Counted from the first letter of the stretch, positions 24,929 through 36,254 are shown. The stretch: 64,000 nt of DNA from Leucobacter edaphi (GCF_016522535.1 NZ_JAEHOI010000009.1:62001-126000), one strand, 5' to 3'. Program-made: numbers and translations. The notes: generated by a model not told the origin, from the sequence alone.

Positions 24929-26077
24929 GTGACCGTATTCGATGCCGAGGCCGCGCGCCGTTCGGGCACGACGCGCGCCGTCCGCCGAATGCGCACGGAC
25001 GGGAGCTTCGCGCCGGCGATCGAGCTGCCCGTGCCCGCGGAACTCCCCGGAAGCGGCGAGCTCTGGGCCGTGCCGGGGCTCGTCGACGCGCACGTGCACG
25101 CGGCCTGGCACGACTTCGACGCCGCCGACCGATCGGCGCGATCCGCGCGGGAGACGACGCGCCTCACCAGCGCGGCACTGCGGACCATGTTCGCGGCCGG
25201 ATTCACGCGCGTCCGAGACGCTGGCGGGCTGCTCCCCGGGCAGCTCGCCGAGGCCGCGGAGCACGCGGGCGGGTCCGGTGCGAGCCCCTTCGCGGCCCGG
25301 GCCGAGCTCTCCCACGCACTGCTCGATCGCGCCGCGGCCGCGGCCGCCGGCGGACTCGACGCCGCGGTGGAGGGCGTGCTCGCCGACGGTGCGAACTGGG
25401 TGAAGCTCGTCGGCACCGCGGGCGTCGCGGCACCCGCGGGGGCCCGGCTCGAGCCCGTGTTCACCGCCGCGGAGGTGCGCGACGCCGTGCAGCGCGCGCA
25501 CGCCGCCGGCGCCGAGGTCATGATGCACGCCTGGGGCGGTGCCGCGATCGACGACGCGATCGAGGCCGGCGTCCGCAGCATCGAGCACGGCATGTACCTC
25601 AGCGCGGCGCAGGCCTCCCGCGCCGCCGAGCGCGGGACGTTCTTCGTGCCCACGATCAGGATCTACCGGCTCGTGCTCGCGATGATCGACCGGGGCGAAC
25701 TCCCCGCCGCGTTCCGCCCGCGCGTCGCGGACGCCGTGGCCGCCCACCCCGTCGCGGTGCGCGTGGCGCGCGACGCCGGGGTGCCGATCGCGGTCGGCAC
25801 CGACTCCGGAACCCCGGAGCAGCACGGAAGCGGCTGGCACGAACTCGCCGCACTCGTCGAAGCCGGCCTCACCCCCGGCGAGGCGCTCGAGGCCGCAACC
25901 GCCGTCGGAGCGGCCCTCCTCGACGGGCCGCGCGGCGGCCTGGCAGCTGACGCGGTGCTCCTCACCCGCGCGCCCGACTCCGCGGAGGCCCTCCGCGATC
26001 CCGAACTCGTCGCAGCCGTGATCCGCGGCGGAGCACCCGATCTCATCACCGAACCCACCGAGAGGAACCCGAAGTGA
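24929..26077 (+). CDS. Metal-dependent amidohydrolase (imidazolonepropionase/prolidase-like)
   Basis: A 382-residue amidohydrolase. The metal ligands HVH (His55, His57) lie in PGLVDAHVHAAW, a probable bridging Lys in NWVKLVG, then His in MMHAWGG and IEHGMYLS, and the final Asp in GTDSGTPEQHG. This is the layout of the imidazolonepropionase/Xaa-Pro dipeptidase-like group. The GTG at 24929 is preferred because GAAGGGG lies six bases upstream; ATG at 24908 (seven codons earlier) has poor spacing. Its stop overlaps the GTG of the next gene (GTGA), so it is the first cistron of the peptide transporter operon. The combination suggests uptake of short peptides or amides followed by cleavage. It differs from the amidohydrolase at 5326-6951. 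Confidence 0.85.
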   Translation: MTVFDAEAARRSGTTRAVRRMRTDGSFAPAIELPVPAELPGSGELWAVPGLVDAHVHAAWHDFDAADRSARSARETTRLTSAALRTMFAAGFTRVRDAGGLLPGQLAEAAEHAGGSGASPFAARAELSHALLDRAAAAAAGGLDAAVEGVLADGANWVKLVGTAGVAAPAGARLEPVFTAAEVRDAVQRAHAAGAEVMMHAWGGAAIDDAIEAGVRSIEHGMYLSAAQASRAAERGTFFVPTIRIYRLVLAMIDRGELPAAFRPRVADAVAAHPVAVRVARDAGVPIAVGTDSGTPEQHGSGWHELAALVEAGLTPGEALEAATAVGAALLDGPRGGLAADAVLLTRAPDSAEALRDPELVAAVIRGGAPDLITEPTERNPK

Positions 26078-27660
26078 CCATCAGAACCCACGGCACCCCG
26101 CGCAGCCGGCGCCGCATCGCTGCGGCCGCCGCGGCGCTCGCCGCAGGCCTCCTGCTCTCCGCTTGCGCTGGCGGGGCATCCGGCGGCGCAGGCGCCGACG
26201 CTGGCGCGAAGCCGGTCGACGGCGGCACGCTCACCTTCGGCCGCGTCGCCTCGGTCACCGACTTCGATCTGAACCAGCAGATCACCGCGAACAACGCCTT
26301 CGCGATCGACAAGGTGTTCGAGCCGCTCGTCAGCTTCGACAAGGACGGGAAGCTCATCCCGTGGCTCGCGGAGTACACGGAGTCGGACGACGGCCTGAAG
26401 TACGTCTTCACGCTGCGCAACGGCCTCAAGTTCTCGAACGGCGCGGACGTCACCCCGGAGGACGTCGTGTTCTCGCTCGAGCGCCACATCACGGTCGGCG
26501 GCCCGCTCCCGCTTTCGGCGCCGATCGCATCGATCGCCGCGACGGGCGAGCGCGAGGTGACGATCACGCTGAAATCCGCCTACACACCGTTCCTCTCCGA
26601 GCTGTCGAACTTCTCGAACGGCATCATGCCGAAGGACTTCGGGGGCGCGGACGAGAAGGCTTTCTTCAAGGCGCCGATCGGCACCGGCCCGTTCGCAGTG
26701 AAGGAGTGGGACCCGAACGGGGATCTCACCTTCGTGAAGAACGAGCACTACTGGCAGCAGGGCAAGCCCCACGTCGACTCGCTCGTCTACAAGTTCATCG
26801 CCGATGACACGCAGCTGCGCCAGCAGCTCGCTGCCGGACAGATCGACGCGATCGACACGGTGCCGGCCGCGAACGCCACCGAGGTCGAGCAGGCCGGCAA
26901 AACGGTGCTCTCGAACACCCCGGGATGGTCGACTGAGCAGGTGTTCTTCAACACGCAGCGGAAGCAATTCGAGGACGAGCACGTGCGCCGCGCGATCGCG
27001 CACGCGCTCGACCGCGAGGGGATCACGAAGGCGACGACCTTCGGCACGGCAGAGGTCGCAAACGCGCTGCTGCCGCCCACGATCCAGTACTCGGCGAACG
27101 ACCCGGGCGTCGCGCTCGACTTCGATGTCGAGGCCGCGAAAAAGGAACTCGCGAAGTCCGCCTACCCGAAGGGCTTCTCCACGACCCTGCTCATCGCTTC
27201 CGGGAATTCGCAGCGGGCGCAGATCGCGCAGATCGTGCAGGAGTCGCTCGCGAAGATCGGGATCACCGTGAAGATCGAGCAGATCGACATCGCCGCGTTC
27301 CGCGAGCGCTTCTTCGCCTACGACTACGACTTCATGCTCAACAGCGGGCAGTCGGACTCCCCGGACCCGAACGGCTTCATCACCTTCCAGGCCGATCCCG
27401 AGGGCTTCAGCAAGTCCTACTGGACCCACTTCACCGACGACCGCGTGACCAAGCTCATGCACGCGGGCCGCACGCAGCCGAACGGCGACGAGCGGAAGCG
27501 GACGTATGCAGAGATCCAGCAGATCCTCGCGGACAAGGCCCCCTACATTCCCCTGTTCTTCCCGTCGAACCTGAAGGCGACGACCGACCGGGTGCACGGT
27601 TTCACGGTGCTCCCGAACGGGTCCGTGCGCTTCGAGGAAGCCTGGGTCGACGCGAAGTAG
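26074..27660 (+). CDS. ABC transporter substrate-binding lipoprotein (SBP_bac_5, peptide type)
   Basis: A 528-residue extracellular lipoprotein that captures peptides, nickel complexes or related ligands. The twin-Arg-like basic start is followed by a hydrophobic stretch and a lipobox LLSAC with Cys31. The mature part has the cluster-C signatures GGTLTFGRV, FEPLVSFDKDGKLIPWLAE, YVFTLRNGLKFSNGADVTPEDVVFS (split here by family convention into two motifs) and the C-terminal APYIPLFFPSNL. It is translationally coupled to the amidohydrolase. A hairpin at 27680-27710 separates it from the permease genes, a common way to make more binding protein than permease. Confidence 0.93.
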   Translation: MTIRTHGTPRSRRRIAAAAAALAAGLLLSACAGGASGGAGADAGAKPVDGGTLTFGRVASVTDFDLNQQITANNAFAIDKVFEPLVSFDKDGKLIPWLAEYTESDDGLKYVFTLRNGLKFSNGADVTPEDVVFSLERHITVGGPLPLSAPIASIAATGEREVTITLKSAYTPFLSELSNFSNGIMPKDFGGADEKAFFKAPIGTGPFAVKEWDPNGDLTFVKNEHYWQQGKPHVDSLVYKFIADDTQLRQQLAAGQIDAIDTVPAANATEVEQAGKTVLSNTPGWSTEQVFFNTQRKQFEDEHVRRAIAHALDREGITKATTFGTAEVANALLPPTIQYSANDPGVALDFDVEAAKKELAKSAYPKGFSTTLLIASGNSQRAQIAQIVQESLAKIGITVKIEQIDIAAFRERFFAYDYDFMLNSGQSDSPDPNGFITFQADPEGFSKSYWTHFTDDRVTKLMHAGRTQPNGDERKRTYAEIQQILADKAPYIPLFFPSNLKATTDRVHGFTVLPNGSVRFEEAWVDAK

Positions 27661-27679
27661 TTCCCCGATACCCGCGCGC

Positions 27680-27710
27680 GGGGCGAGGACCGGCTGACGG
27701 TCCCCGCCCC
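27680..27710 (+). terminator. Intra-operon attenuating hairpin
   Basis: GGGGCGAGGACCG pairs with CGGTCCCCGCCCC (one A-C mismatch) around a five-base loop, between the binding-protein gene and the permease gene. It probably causes partial termination. Confidence 0.5.
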
Positions 27711-27737
27711 GTTCCGGGTTCCGGATAGATTTGCAGG

Positions 27738-28708
27738 ATGGATGGCGCGGTGGCACGAGTGATGCGAGGGCTGGGCCGCGGCCTCGGCCGCGTACTCCCC
27801 GTGATGCTCGGCGTCGTCGTGGCCGTCTTCTTCCTGCTCCGGCTCGTTCCCGGCGATCCGGCCGCGATGATTCTCGGCGAGCGGGCCACGCCGCAGGCCA
27901 CCGCGGCGCTGCGCGCCCAGCTGGGCCTCGATCAGCCGATCGCACGGCAGTTCGGCGAGTTCCTGTGGGGGATCGTCACCCGGTTCGATACCGGACCCTC
28001 CCTCGTCTCCGGAGTGCCGACGCGCGATCTCGTGTTCGAAAAGGCCCCGGTCAGCTTGGGCATCGTGGGGCTCGCCGTCGTGCTGGCCGTGCTCATCGCC
28101 GTGCCGCTCGCCCTCGCCGCCGCCCTGCGGCGCGACGGCCTCGTCGATCACCTCGTGCGCGTGCTGCCCGCGGTTGGAATGGGGCTGCCGCTGTTCTGGG
28201 TCGGCCTGATCCTGATCCTCGTGTTCGCCGTGCAGCTCGGCTGGTTCCCCGTAGGCGGGATCGGTTCGGGTCCCGGGGAACCTCTGCGCAGCCTGTTCCT
28301 TCCGGCGCTCGCCGTCGCGATCGGCCTCGCCCCGCCGCTGATCCGGTCGCTGCGCTCCCAGCTCATCGAGGCGCTCTCCGCCGACTCCGTCACGACGCTG
28401 CGCGCCGCGCGGATTCCCGAGCGGAAAATCCTGTTCCGCTACGTCCTCCGCGGGGCCGCCCTGCCCACGCTCGCCCTCCTCGGCGTGAACACGGCCTACC
28501 TGATCGGCGGCACGCTCGTCGTCGAGAAGGTCTTCGGGATCAACGGGATCGGCACGCTCCTCTTCCAGGCGATCGGCAGCAGGGACTTCCCGGTCGTACA
28601 GGGGGTCGCCCTCTACTGCGCCGTGCTCGTCGTCGCGGTGACCGCGGTCGCGAGCGGGCTGTCGGCCCTGCTCGACCCGCGGTTGCGCGCGGCGGGGGAG
28701 GGCGATCG

Positions 28709-28712
<4 letters not shown>
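27738..28712 (+). CDS. Peptide ABC transporter permease, OppB/DppB type
   Basis: A 324-residue inner-membrane subunit with six predicted helices. The N-terminal FFLLRLVPGDPAAMILGERA and QLGLDQPIARQFGEFLWGIV are hallmarks of the DppB/OppB family. The EAA loop is seen around LRAARIPERKILFRYVLRGA, where it contacts the ATPase, and the C-terminal TAYLIGGTLVVEKVFGINGI is conserved. Its last codons overlap the start of the fused permease/ATPase gene (ATGA at 28709-28712), so synthesis is coupled. It would pair with the permease half of that fusion to form the channel. Confidence 0.93.
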
Positions 28713-31258
<2,546 letters not shown>

Positions 31259-31432
31259 TCAGACCGCCTGAATCGGGGGTGCAGGAGGCCCCGCCTTGCC
31301 ATCCGTATTCCCGATCGCGCATGCGGCGGTCGGCGATTCAGCTTCACCCGGCGAAACCGACCCGTTCGCGCGCCGCGCGCTCTTGGTACGCTCAATGCAA
31401 CACATCGTGAGACAGCGGCAGAGGAGGCGCGC

Positions 31433-32005
31433 ATGGACGGCATCATGCAGTGGTTCGAGCGGCTCTTCGATGGATCGCTTGTCGCGGGCGGAATTTTCCT
31501 GATCATCGGCATCGTCGGCGGGGTCCTCCTGCTGATCTCGCTCGTACTCGACGGCATTTTCGACGCCTTCGACTTCGGCGACGGCCCGCTCAGCCTCACC
31601 ACGATCGCCGCATTCACCTCGATCTTCGGCTTCGCCTCGTTCGCCTGTGTCGGCGCCGGAATGTCGACGCCGCTCGCCGCGGTCGTCGGCGCGCTCGCCG
31701 GGCTCGTCGGGGGCGCGGCGGCGTTCTGGCTGTCGAAGCTGATCAGGGGCGCTGAATCATCGACCGCCGTGAGCTCGGGGGATCTCGTCGGGGTGACCGG
31801 AGCCGTCGTGCTCCAGATCCCTGAGGGCGGTCTCGGCGAGGTCGCGGTGATCCGCAACGGCGAGCGGATCTCGCTCTCCGCGACGGCGGACTCCGCGATC
31901 CCGCGCGGCGCCGCCGTGCGCATCACTCACACCGTTACCTCCACCTCCGTGCGCGTCGCGCCGGTCGAGGCGAGTCCTGCACCGCACAACGACGAAGTCG
32001 AATAG
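31433..32005 (+). CDS. NfeD-like membrane protein
   Basis: A 190-residue protein of the short NfeD family (no ClpP-like protease part). Three hydrophobic segments (about 16-40, 55-75, 80-100) are followed by an OB-fold-like C-terminal domain: SGDLVGVTGAVVLQIPEGG and GEVAVIRNGERISLSATADS. NfeD proteins pair with SPFH/flotillin proteins in membrane microdomains. The flotillin gene starts eight bases after this stop, confirming the pairing. The ATG is preceded by GAGGAGG, and a -10-like TACGCT lies at 31387-31392. Confidence 0.85.
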   Translation: MDGIMQWFERLFDGSLVAGGIFLIIGIVGGVLLLISLVLDGIFDAFDFGDGPLSLTTIAAFTSIFGFASFACVGAGMSTPLAAVVGALAGLVGGAAAFWLSKLIRGAESSTAVSSGDLVGVTGAVVLQIPEGGLGEVAVIRNGERISLSATADSAIPRGAAVRITHTVTSTSVRVAPVEASPAPHNDEVE

Positions 32006-32013
32006 GAGTCCCC

Positions 32014-33789
32014 ATGATCTTGGCTAGCCCCGCCATCATCGGCATTTTCGGAGCCGTGATCGCGCTCGTCCTGATCGCCCTGGTGATCATCAAGCGCTAC
32101 AAGATCGCCAAACCAGACGAGGCGATCATCGTCACCGGCGGAAAGGGCAAGGAGGTCGTCGACGCCTCGGGTCAGCGCACCCGCGATCTGTCGGGCCAGA
32201 AGGTGGTGACGGGCGGCGGCGTGTTCGTGCTCCCGTTCGTGCAGAAGTCGTTCACCATCTCCCTGCGCTCGCGCCGACTCTCCATCACCACCGAGGCCCA
32301 GACCACCGACGGCATCACGATCCAGGCCCAGGCGGTCGCGGTCGTGAAGGTCGGCGGGACGCAGGAGATGATCCGCGCGGCCGCCCAGCGATTCCTCTCC
32401 AACTCGGACGAGATCGACGAGTCCACGCAGGAGGTGCTCTCCGGTTCGCTCCGCTCGATCATCGGCGGGCTCACCGTCCTGCAGATCATCCGCGACCGCG
32501 CCGTCGTCGCGCAGAGCGTGCTCGAGGCGGCCGAGGAGGCGCTCACGAAGCAGGGCCTCGTGGTCGACACCCTGCAGATCCAGGAGATCCGCGACGGCGC
32601 CGACTACATCACCAACATCGGCCGCCCGGAGGCCGCGAAGGTGCGTCAGCAGGCCGACATCGCCGAGACGAACGCGTATCAGGCCTCGCAGGAGGCGAAG
32701 ATCGCCGCTGAGCGCGTGCTGCTCGACCGCAACCGCGAACTTAAGCTGCGCCAGGCCGAGATCCAGGTGGAGACCGACAAGGCGACCGCGCAGGCATCGG
32801 CGGCTGAGCCCCTCGAGCAGGCGATTCAGCAGCAGGCCATTGTTGAGCAGCAGCAGATCACCGCGCAGAAGGAGGTCGCGCTCCGCACCGAGAAACTGAA
32901 CGCGGACGTCCGCGCCGTCGCCGAGGCGGAGGCGTACCGGGTCGAAGCGCTCGCGAAGGCCGATGCCGCCGCGGCCGTCTCCGCTGCGGAGGGCCGCGCA
33001 ACCGCCGTCGAGCGCGAGGGCCTCGCGAATCGCGCCGCCCGCATCGCCGCCTCGGAAGCACTCGCGGCCGAGGGTCGCGCCGAGGCCGAGGCCATCGAGG
33101 CGAAGGGAACCGCGGAGGCCGCCGCGATCGACGCCCGCGCCCGCGCCCTCGAGACGCAGTCGCAGGCGGTCCTCGCCCAGGAGCTCATCCACCTGCTGCC
33201 CGAGATCGCAGGCGAGTACGCGAACGCGATCGGCGCGATCGACAGCATGACGGTCGTCTCGGCGGACGGAACGGGCAAGGTGGCCGCCGACGCGATGGGC
33301 AACATCAAGGGCCTGATGGAGATGGCGAAGGACACCGTGGGCATCGACCTCGCGGCCATGTTCAACGGCGTCGTCGCCGGGGGAGCTGCGGGCGCCGCCG
33401 CCGGGCGCGCCGCCCGGGGCGATCGGGGCGATCGGGGCGAGCAGCCCACCGCTCGTCGCGCGGCAGGCACCGGGCACTCGGCCGAGGCGGAGAACCAGTC
33501 CAGCCCCGAGCACGCGCACGGCGACCGCGCAGGCCACTCCGACCCCTCGGCTGCCGACTCCGCTCGCACCGACTCCGCTCGCACCGGGGCCGCCGGCTCC
33601 GCCGCGGCCGGCGCGCTGAACTCGGCTGGCACCGCGCTCGATGCCGCTGGCACCGCGCTCGACTCGGCAGGCGCGTCGATCGACGCCGCGGGTGCCGCCG
33701 TCGAGTCGGCCGCGCGCCGCGCCGCGGACGACCTCGGACGGGCCGCCGGAGACCTCGGCTCGGCCGCGCGGCGGGCAACGGAGGAGTAG
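32014..33789 (+). CDS. Flotillin/SPFH-domain protein with long Ala-rich repeat tail
   Basis: Scaffold protein of membrane microdomains, 591 residues. An N-terminal hydrophobic hairpin (about 5-28) anchors it. The SPFH/Band 7 domain follows (about 35-210; AKPDEAIIVTGGKGKEVVD, TTDGITIQAQAVAVVKVGG), then the flotillin coiled coil rich in Ala, Glu and Gln (about 215-390). A conserved QELIHLLPEIAGEYANAIGA region comes next. After ~450 the tail is unusual: Gly/Arg/Asp-rich, then seven-residue helical repeats of the type AGTALDA/AGTALDS/AGASIDA/AGAAVES at ~537-566, ending with AARRAADD-like units. Such repeats resemble lipid-surface amphipathic helices. It is cotranscribed with the NfeD gene upstream. 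Confidence 0.92.
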   Translation: MILASPAIIGIFGAVIALVLIALVIIKRYKIAKPDEAIIVTGGKGKEVVDASGQRTRDLSGQKVVTGGGVFVLPFVQKSFTISLRSRRLSITTEAQTTDGITIQAQAVAVVKVGGTQEMIRAAAQRFLSNSDEIDESTQEVLSGSLRSIIGGLTVLQIIRDRAVVAQSVLEAAEEALTKQGLVVDTLQIQEIRDGADYITNIGRPEAAKVRQQADIAETNAYQASQEAKIAAERVLLDRNRELKLRQAEIQVETDKATAQASAAEPLEQAIQQQAIVEQQQITAQKEVALRTEKLNADVRAVAEAEAYRVEALAKADAAAAVSAAEGRATAVEREGLANRAARIAASEALAAEGRAEAEAIEAKGTAEAAAIDARARALETQSQAVLAQELIHLLPEIAGEYANAIGAIDSMTVVSADGTGKVAADAMGNIKGLMEMAKDTVGIDLAAMFNGVVAGGAAGAAAGRAARGDRGDRGEQPTARRAAGTGHSAEAENQSSPEHAHGDRAGHSDPSAADSARTDSARTGAAGSAAAGALNSAGTALDAAGTALDSAGASIDAAGAAVESAARRAADDLGRAAGDLGSAARRATEE

Positions 33790-33810
33790 GCCGCACCGAA
33801 AAACGCCGTG

Positions 33811-33841
33811 AGCGGGCCCCGAGCGATTCTCGGGGCCCGCT
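33811..33841 (+). terminator. Terminator of nfeD-flotillin operon
   Basis: Perfect 13-base-pair stem AGCGGGCCCCGAG/CTCGGGGCCCGCT with a five-base loop, 21 bases after the flotillin stop, followed by a mildly T-rich stretch. Confidence 0.85.
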
Positions 33842-33899
33842 GACTTCGTTCTCGCCCGCCGGTTCCTCGGCTCGCAGGCGGTTCCGGCAGAATAGGTCC

Positions 33900-34583
33900 A
33901 TGGCCGCTCGCAAGCACACCACGGTGACGCAGGACGTCGACGCCGTGCTCGGGCCGGCGCCCGCAAGCTACGCCCAGCCCGAGGTCGTGGTGCTGCGCTT
34001 CCGGCGGCACGGCCGCAGGCTCGTCCTCCCCGTCATTGCGCTCGTCGCGCTGGCGGGGGCTGCCGGGTTCTGGGTGGGCTCGTTCAACGATCCCTGGATC
34101 GATCTCACGGCGGCCGCCGTCGCCGCGGCCCTCGGCCTCCTGCTCGGCATCATGCCGGTGCTCACCTGGCTCGCCGGCACGACGACCGTTTCGACGCGGC
34201 GCGTCATCGTGAGACGCGGGCTGTTCGTGCGCAGCCGCACCGAGCTCGCGCTCACGAGGGTGCGCGAGGTACGCACGCGTCGCAGCCCGGCCCAGCGGCT
34301 GTTCGGAGCGGGAGATGTCCTGCTGCTGCACGGCGCCGAGACGCTGCGGCTCGAGGACGTCCCGGCGGTCACGCGCATTGCCGACGCCATGCAGGACCTG
34401 ATGGTGCGCAACTACGCACAGGCCGAGCGGGCCGCGTTCGGGCAGGGTTTCACGGGCGGACCGGGGCTCGGCGGCGCGGGGTTCCCGCCCGGATCCGGCT
34501 CCGCGTTTCCGAGTGCGGGCGTCGCAGCGGGACCCGCCGGGCCTGCCGATCAGACTCGCGTACAGGGGTTCATGGACCTCTGA
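33900..34583 (+). CDS. Membrane protein with bacterial PH (YdbT-like, bPH2) domain
   Basis: A 227-residue protein with two adjacent membrane helices (about 42-62 and 68-92), followed by a bacterial PH domain: STRRVIVRRGLFVRSRTELAL, VREVRTRRSPAQRLFGAGDV and LEDVPAVTRIADAMQDLM. The C-terminal ~45 residues are Gly/Pro/Ala-rich and disordered. The family (YdbS/YdbT, DUF304) is membrane-associated with unclear function. A -10-like CAGAAT lies six bases before the ATG. It is convergent with the YqaJ gene. Confidence 0.85.
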   Translation: MAARKHTTVTQDVDAVLGPAPASYAQPEVVVLRFRRHGRRLVLPVIALVALAGAAGFWVGSFNDPWIDLTAAAVAAALGLLLGIMPVLTWLAGTTTVSTRRVIVRRGLFVRSRTELALTRVREVRTRRSPAQRLFGAGDVLLLHGAETLRLEDVPAVTRIADAMQDLMVRNYAQAERAAFGQGFTGGPGLGGAGFPPGSGSAFPSAGVAAGPAGPADQTRVQGFMDL

Positions 34584-34601
34584 GGGCCCGGCTCGGGCCT
34601 T
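34583..34601. terminator. Hairpin between convergent PH-domain and YqaJ genes
   Basis: Stem GGCCCG/CGGGCC (plus one wobble and one A-T pair) around a three-base loop, located exactly in the 23-base gap between the two stop codons. Confidence 0.5.
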
Positions 34602-34606
34602 GCCGG

Positions 34607-35212
34607 TCAGCTGGTGCGGGCGTGCAGCACGTCGATCAGCTGCCCCGCGAGCGAGACGAGCCGCGCGATCTCGTTCTCGTCGCGCTCGATCCAGCGGCAC
34701 TCCGGATCGCCGACCGGCACGAAGTTCTCGTGTCGCTCCCACACCATGAGGGTGCGCTCGGCGCCCAGAACGTACTGCTGCCACCACACCTGGCGGAGAT
34801 AGTTCCGCGGGATCGAACGCCAGACCTTGTTCGTCGTCTTGATCTCGGCGAGCTCCACCGTTCCGCCGCTGCGCTCGACCAGGCCGTCGGGAGTGGCGAG
34901 GTGACGGACGTCGAATTCCGCGTGGAACAGGGCGCGGCTCGGCTCGATTCCGTGCTCCGAGAGCACCCAGGCCGCGATCTCCGGTTCCCGGGCCTTCCCG
35001 TGCTCGGTGAACGCGTTGCCCGTGAACCGGCTGCCGTGCAGTTTCTCGAACGCCGCGGACTCGATCGATCGCGGAGTCGACAGTTTCGCGACGTCGGTCG
35101 CGGTGATCCCGCGCGCGCGAGCCCGCATCCACGCCATCCGGTCGCTGCCGTCGGTGACGACGCGCTGCAGCAGCGGAGAGGCGGGATGGGCGGGCGGAAT
35201 CGGAGCGGTCAC
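34607..35212 (-). CDS. YqaJ-type PD-(D/E)XK nuclease
   Basis: A 201-residue protein of the YqaJ viral recombinase/exonuclease family. The conserved GITATDVAKL leads into the nuclease core, with GNAFTEHGKAREPEIAAWVL, then ATPDGLVE (catalytic Asp) and ELAEIKTT (Glu-X-Lys). PRNYLRQVWWQQYVLGAE follows; it is a typical YqaJ helix. GTG at 35212 is chosen because GGGAGG lies nine bases upstream; longer starts have no such site. YqaJ proteins are best known from phages, working with single-strand annealing proteins. Here there is no phage gene nearby and codon use looks like the host, so it is a domesticated or housekeeping copy. Confidence 0.82.
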   Translation of the reverse strand: MTAPIPPAHPASPLLQRVVTDGSDRMAWMRARARGITATDVAKLSTPRSIESAAFEKLHGSRFTGNAFTEHGKAREPEIAAWVLSEHGIEPSRALFHAEFDVRHLATPDGLVERSGGTVELAEIKTTNKVWRSIPRNYLRQVWWQQYVLGAERTLMVWERHENFVPVGDPECRWIERDENEIARLVSLAGQLIDVLHARTS

Positions 35213-35458
35213 CCGGGTATCCTCCCACGCGGCCCCGAAAAGCGCCGGAGGCCCCACGGATGAGACATATGTCGCGATTGTAATCTGCATGGGCTGCATA
35301 TGGACAGGCTGTGCCGCTAAGCTGGGCGATAATGAGTCGCCGCCGCGCAGGTCGAGGGGGCGATCGTGGAAAACGATGGTGTGCCGATGGGGGAGTCGCG
35401 CACCGGGGAACTTCCGCGAGACTCAAGGAACCGGGTCCGGAAGGAATAATCGAACAGT

Positions 35459-36181
35459 ATGCATGCGCAGAAGCTGGCACGTGCCGACGGGGGAAAAGTA
35501 CGTGCGCTCGTCGTCGATGACGAGGAATCGATTACACAGCTGATCGCGATGGCGCTCCGCTATGAAGGCTGGGAAGTCATGACCGCGTCGACCGGTCATG
35601 AGGCTCTTGAACTCGTGGGGGAGTTCAAGCCAGACGTTGCGGTGCTCGACATCATGCTTCCCGACTTCGACGGGATCCAGCTGCTCTCGCGCACGCGAGC
35701 CACGGGGCAGACCTTCCCCGTGCTGTTCCTCACCGCGCTCGATGCCGTCGAGGATCGAGTCATCGGCCTCACCGCCGGCGGAGACGACTACGTGGTCAAG
35801 CCGTTCAGCCTCGAGGAACTCATCGCGCGCCTGCGCGGCCTCGTCCGCCGCTCGCAGATGACGCTCAACGCCCAGCCCGATCCGATCCTGCAGGTCGGGG
35901 ACCTCACCCTCAACGAGGACAGCTACGAGGTCGAGCGCGCTGGTGAGCCGATCACGGTCACCAACACCGAGTTCGAGCTGCTCCGCTACCTCATGCGCAA
36001 CCCGAACCGGGTGCTGTCGAAGGCGCAGATCCTCGACCGCGTGTGGGCCTACGACTTCACGGGCAAGTCGACGGTTGTCGAGCTCTACGTCTCGTACCTC
36101 CGCAAGAAGATCGACAACGGCCGCGCCCCCATGCTGCACACCGTGCGCGGGGCTGGCTACATGCTCAAGCCGGCGTCCTGA
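35459..36181 (+). CDS. OmpR/PhoB-family response regulator (orphan)
   Basis: A 240-residue two-component regulator. The receiver domain (about 14-130) has the acidic pair VVDDEES, phosphoacceptor Asp64 in AVLDIMLPDFDG, Thr in LFLTALDA and Lys in YVVKPFSLEEL. The C-terminal winged helix (about 140-238) shows TNTEFELLRYLMRNPNRVLS and VELYVSYLRKKID, then HTVRGAGYML. It resembles the TcrA/TrcR group of actinobacteria. No histidine kinase gene lies on either side: upstream is the YqaJ nuclease and downstream two terminators and rplJ. An in-frame TAA four codons before the ATG excludes a longer start. A -10-like GATAAT is at 35328-35333. Confidence 0.93.
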   Translation: MHAQKLARADGGKVRALVVDDEESITQLIAMALRYEGWEVMTASTGHEALELVGEFKPDVAVLDIMLPDFDGIQLLSRTRATGQTFPVLFLTALDAVEDRVIGLTAGGDDYVVKPFSLEELIARLRGLVRRSQMTLNAQPDPILQVGDLTLNEDSYEVERAGEPITVTNTEFELLRYLMRNPNRVLSKAQILDRVWAYDFTGKSTVVELYVSYLRKKIDNGRAPMLHTVRGAGYMLKPAS

Positions 36182-36195
36182 TCGGCGCTGGCGCG

Positions 36196-36218
36196 GCCGG
36201 TCTGACTTCTTGACCGGC
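36196..36218 (+). terminator. First hairpin after the response regulator
   Basis: Seven-base-pair stem GCCGGTC/GACCGGC with a nine-base loop, just after the stop codon. Confidence 0.5.
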
Positions 36219-36224
36219 GCTGCA

Positions 36225-36254
36225 AGACCCCCGGGCGGATTCGCTCGGGGGTCT
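36225..36254 (+). terminator. Second hairpin after the response regulator
   Basis: Nine-base-pair stem AGACCCCCG/CGGGGGTCT around a 12-base loop. It lies upstream of the rplJ promoter and isolates the ribosomal operon from the regulator gene. Confidence 0.7.

Noticed and set aside
35311-35520. Small open frame starting upstream of the response regulator
   Set aside because: It is Arg/Gly-rich, overlaps the regulator start in a different frame and has no family match; at most an upstream ORF without evidence.
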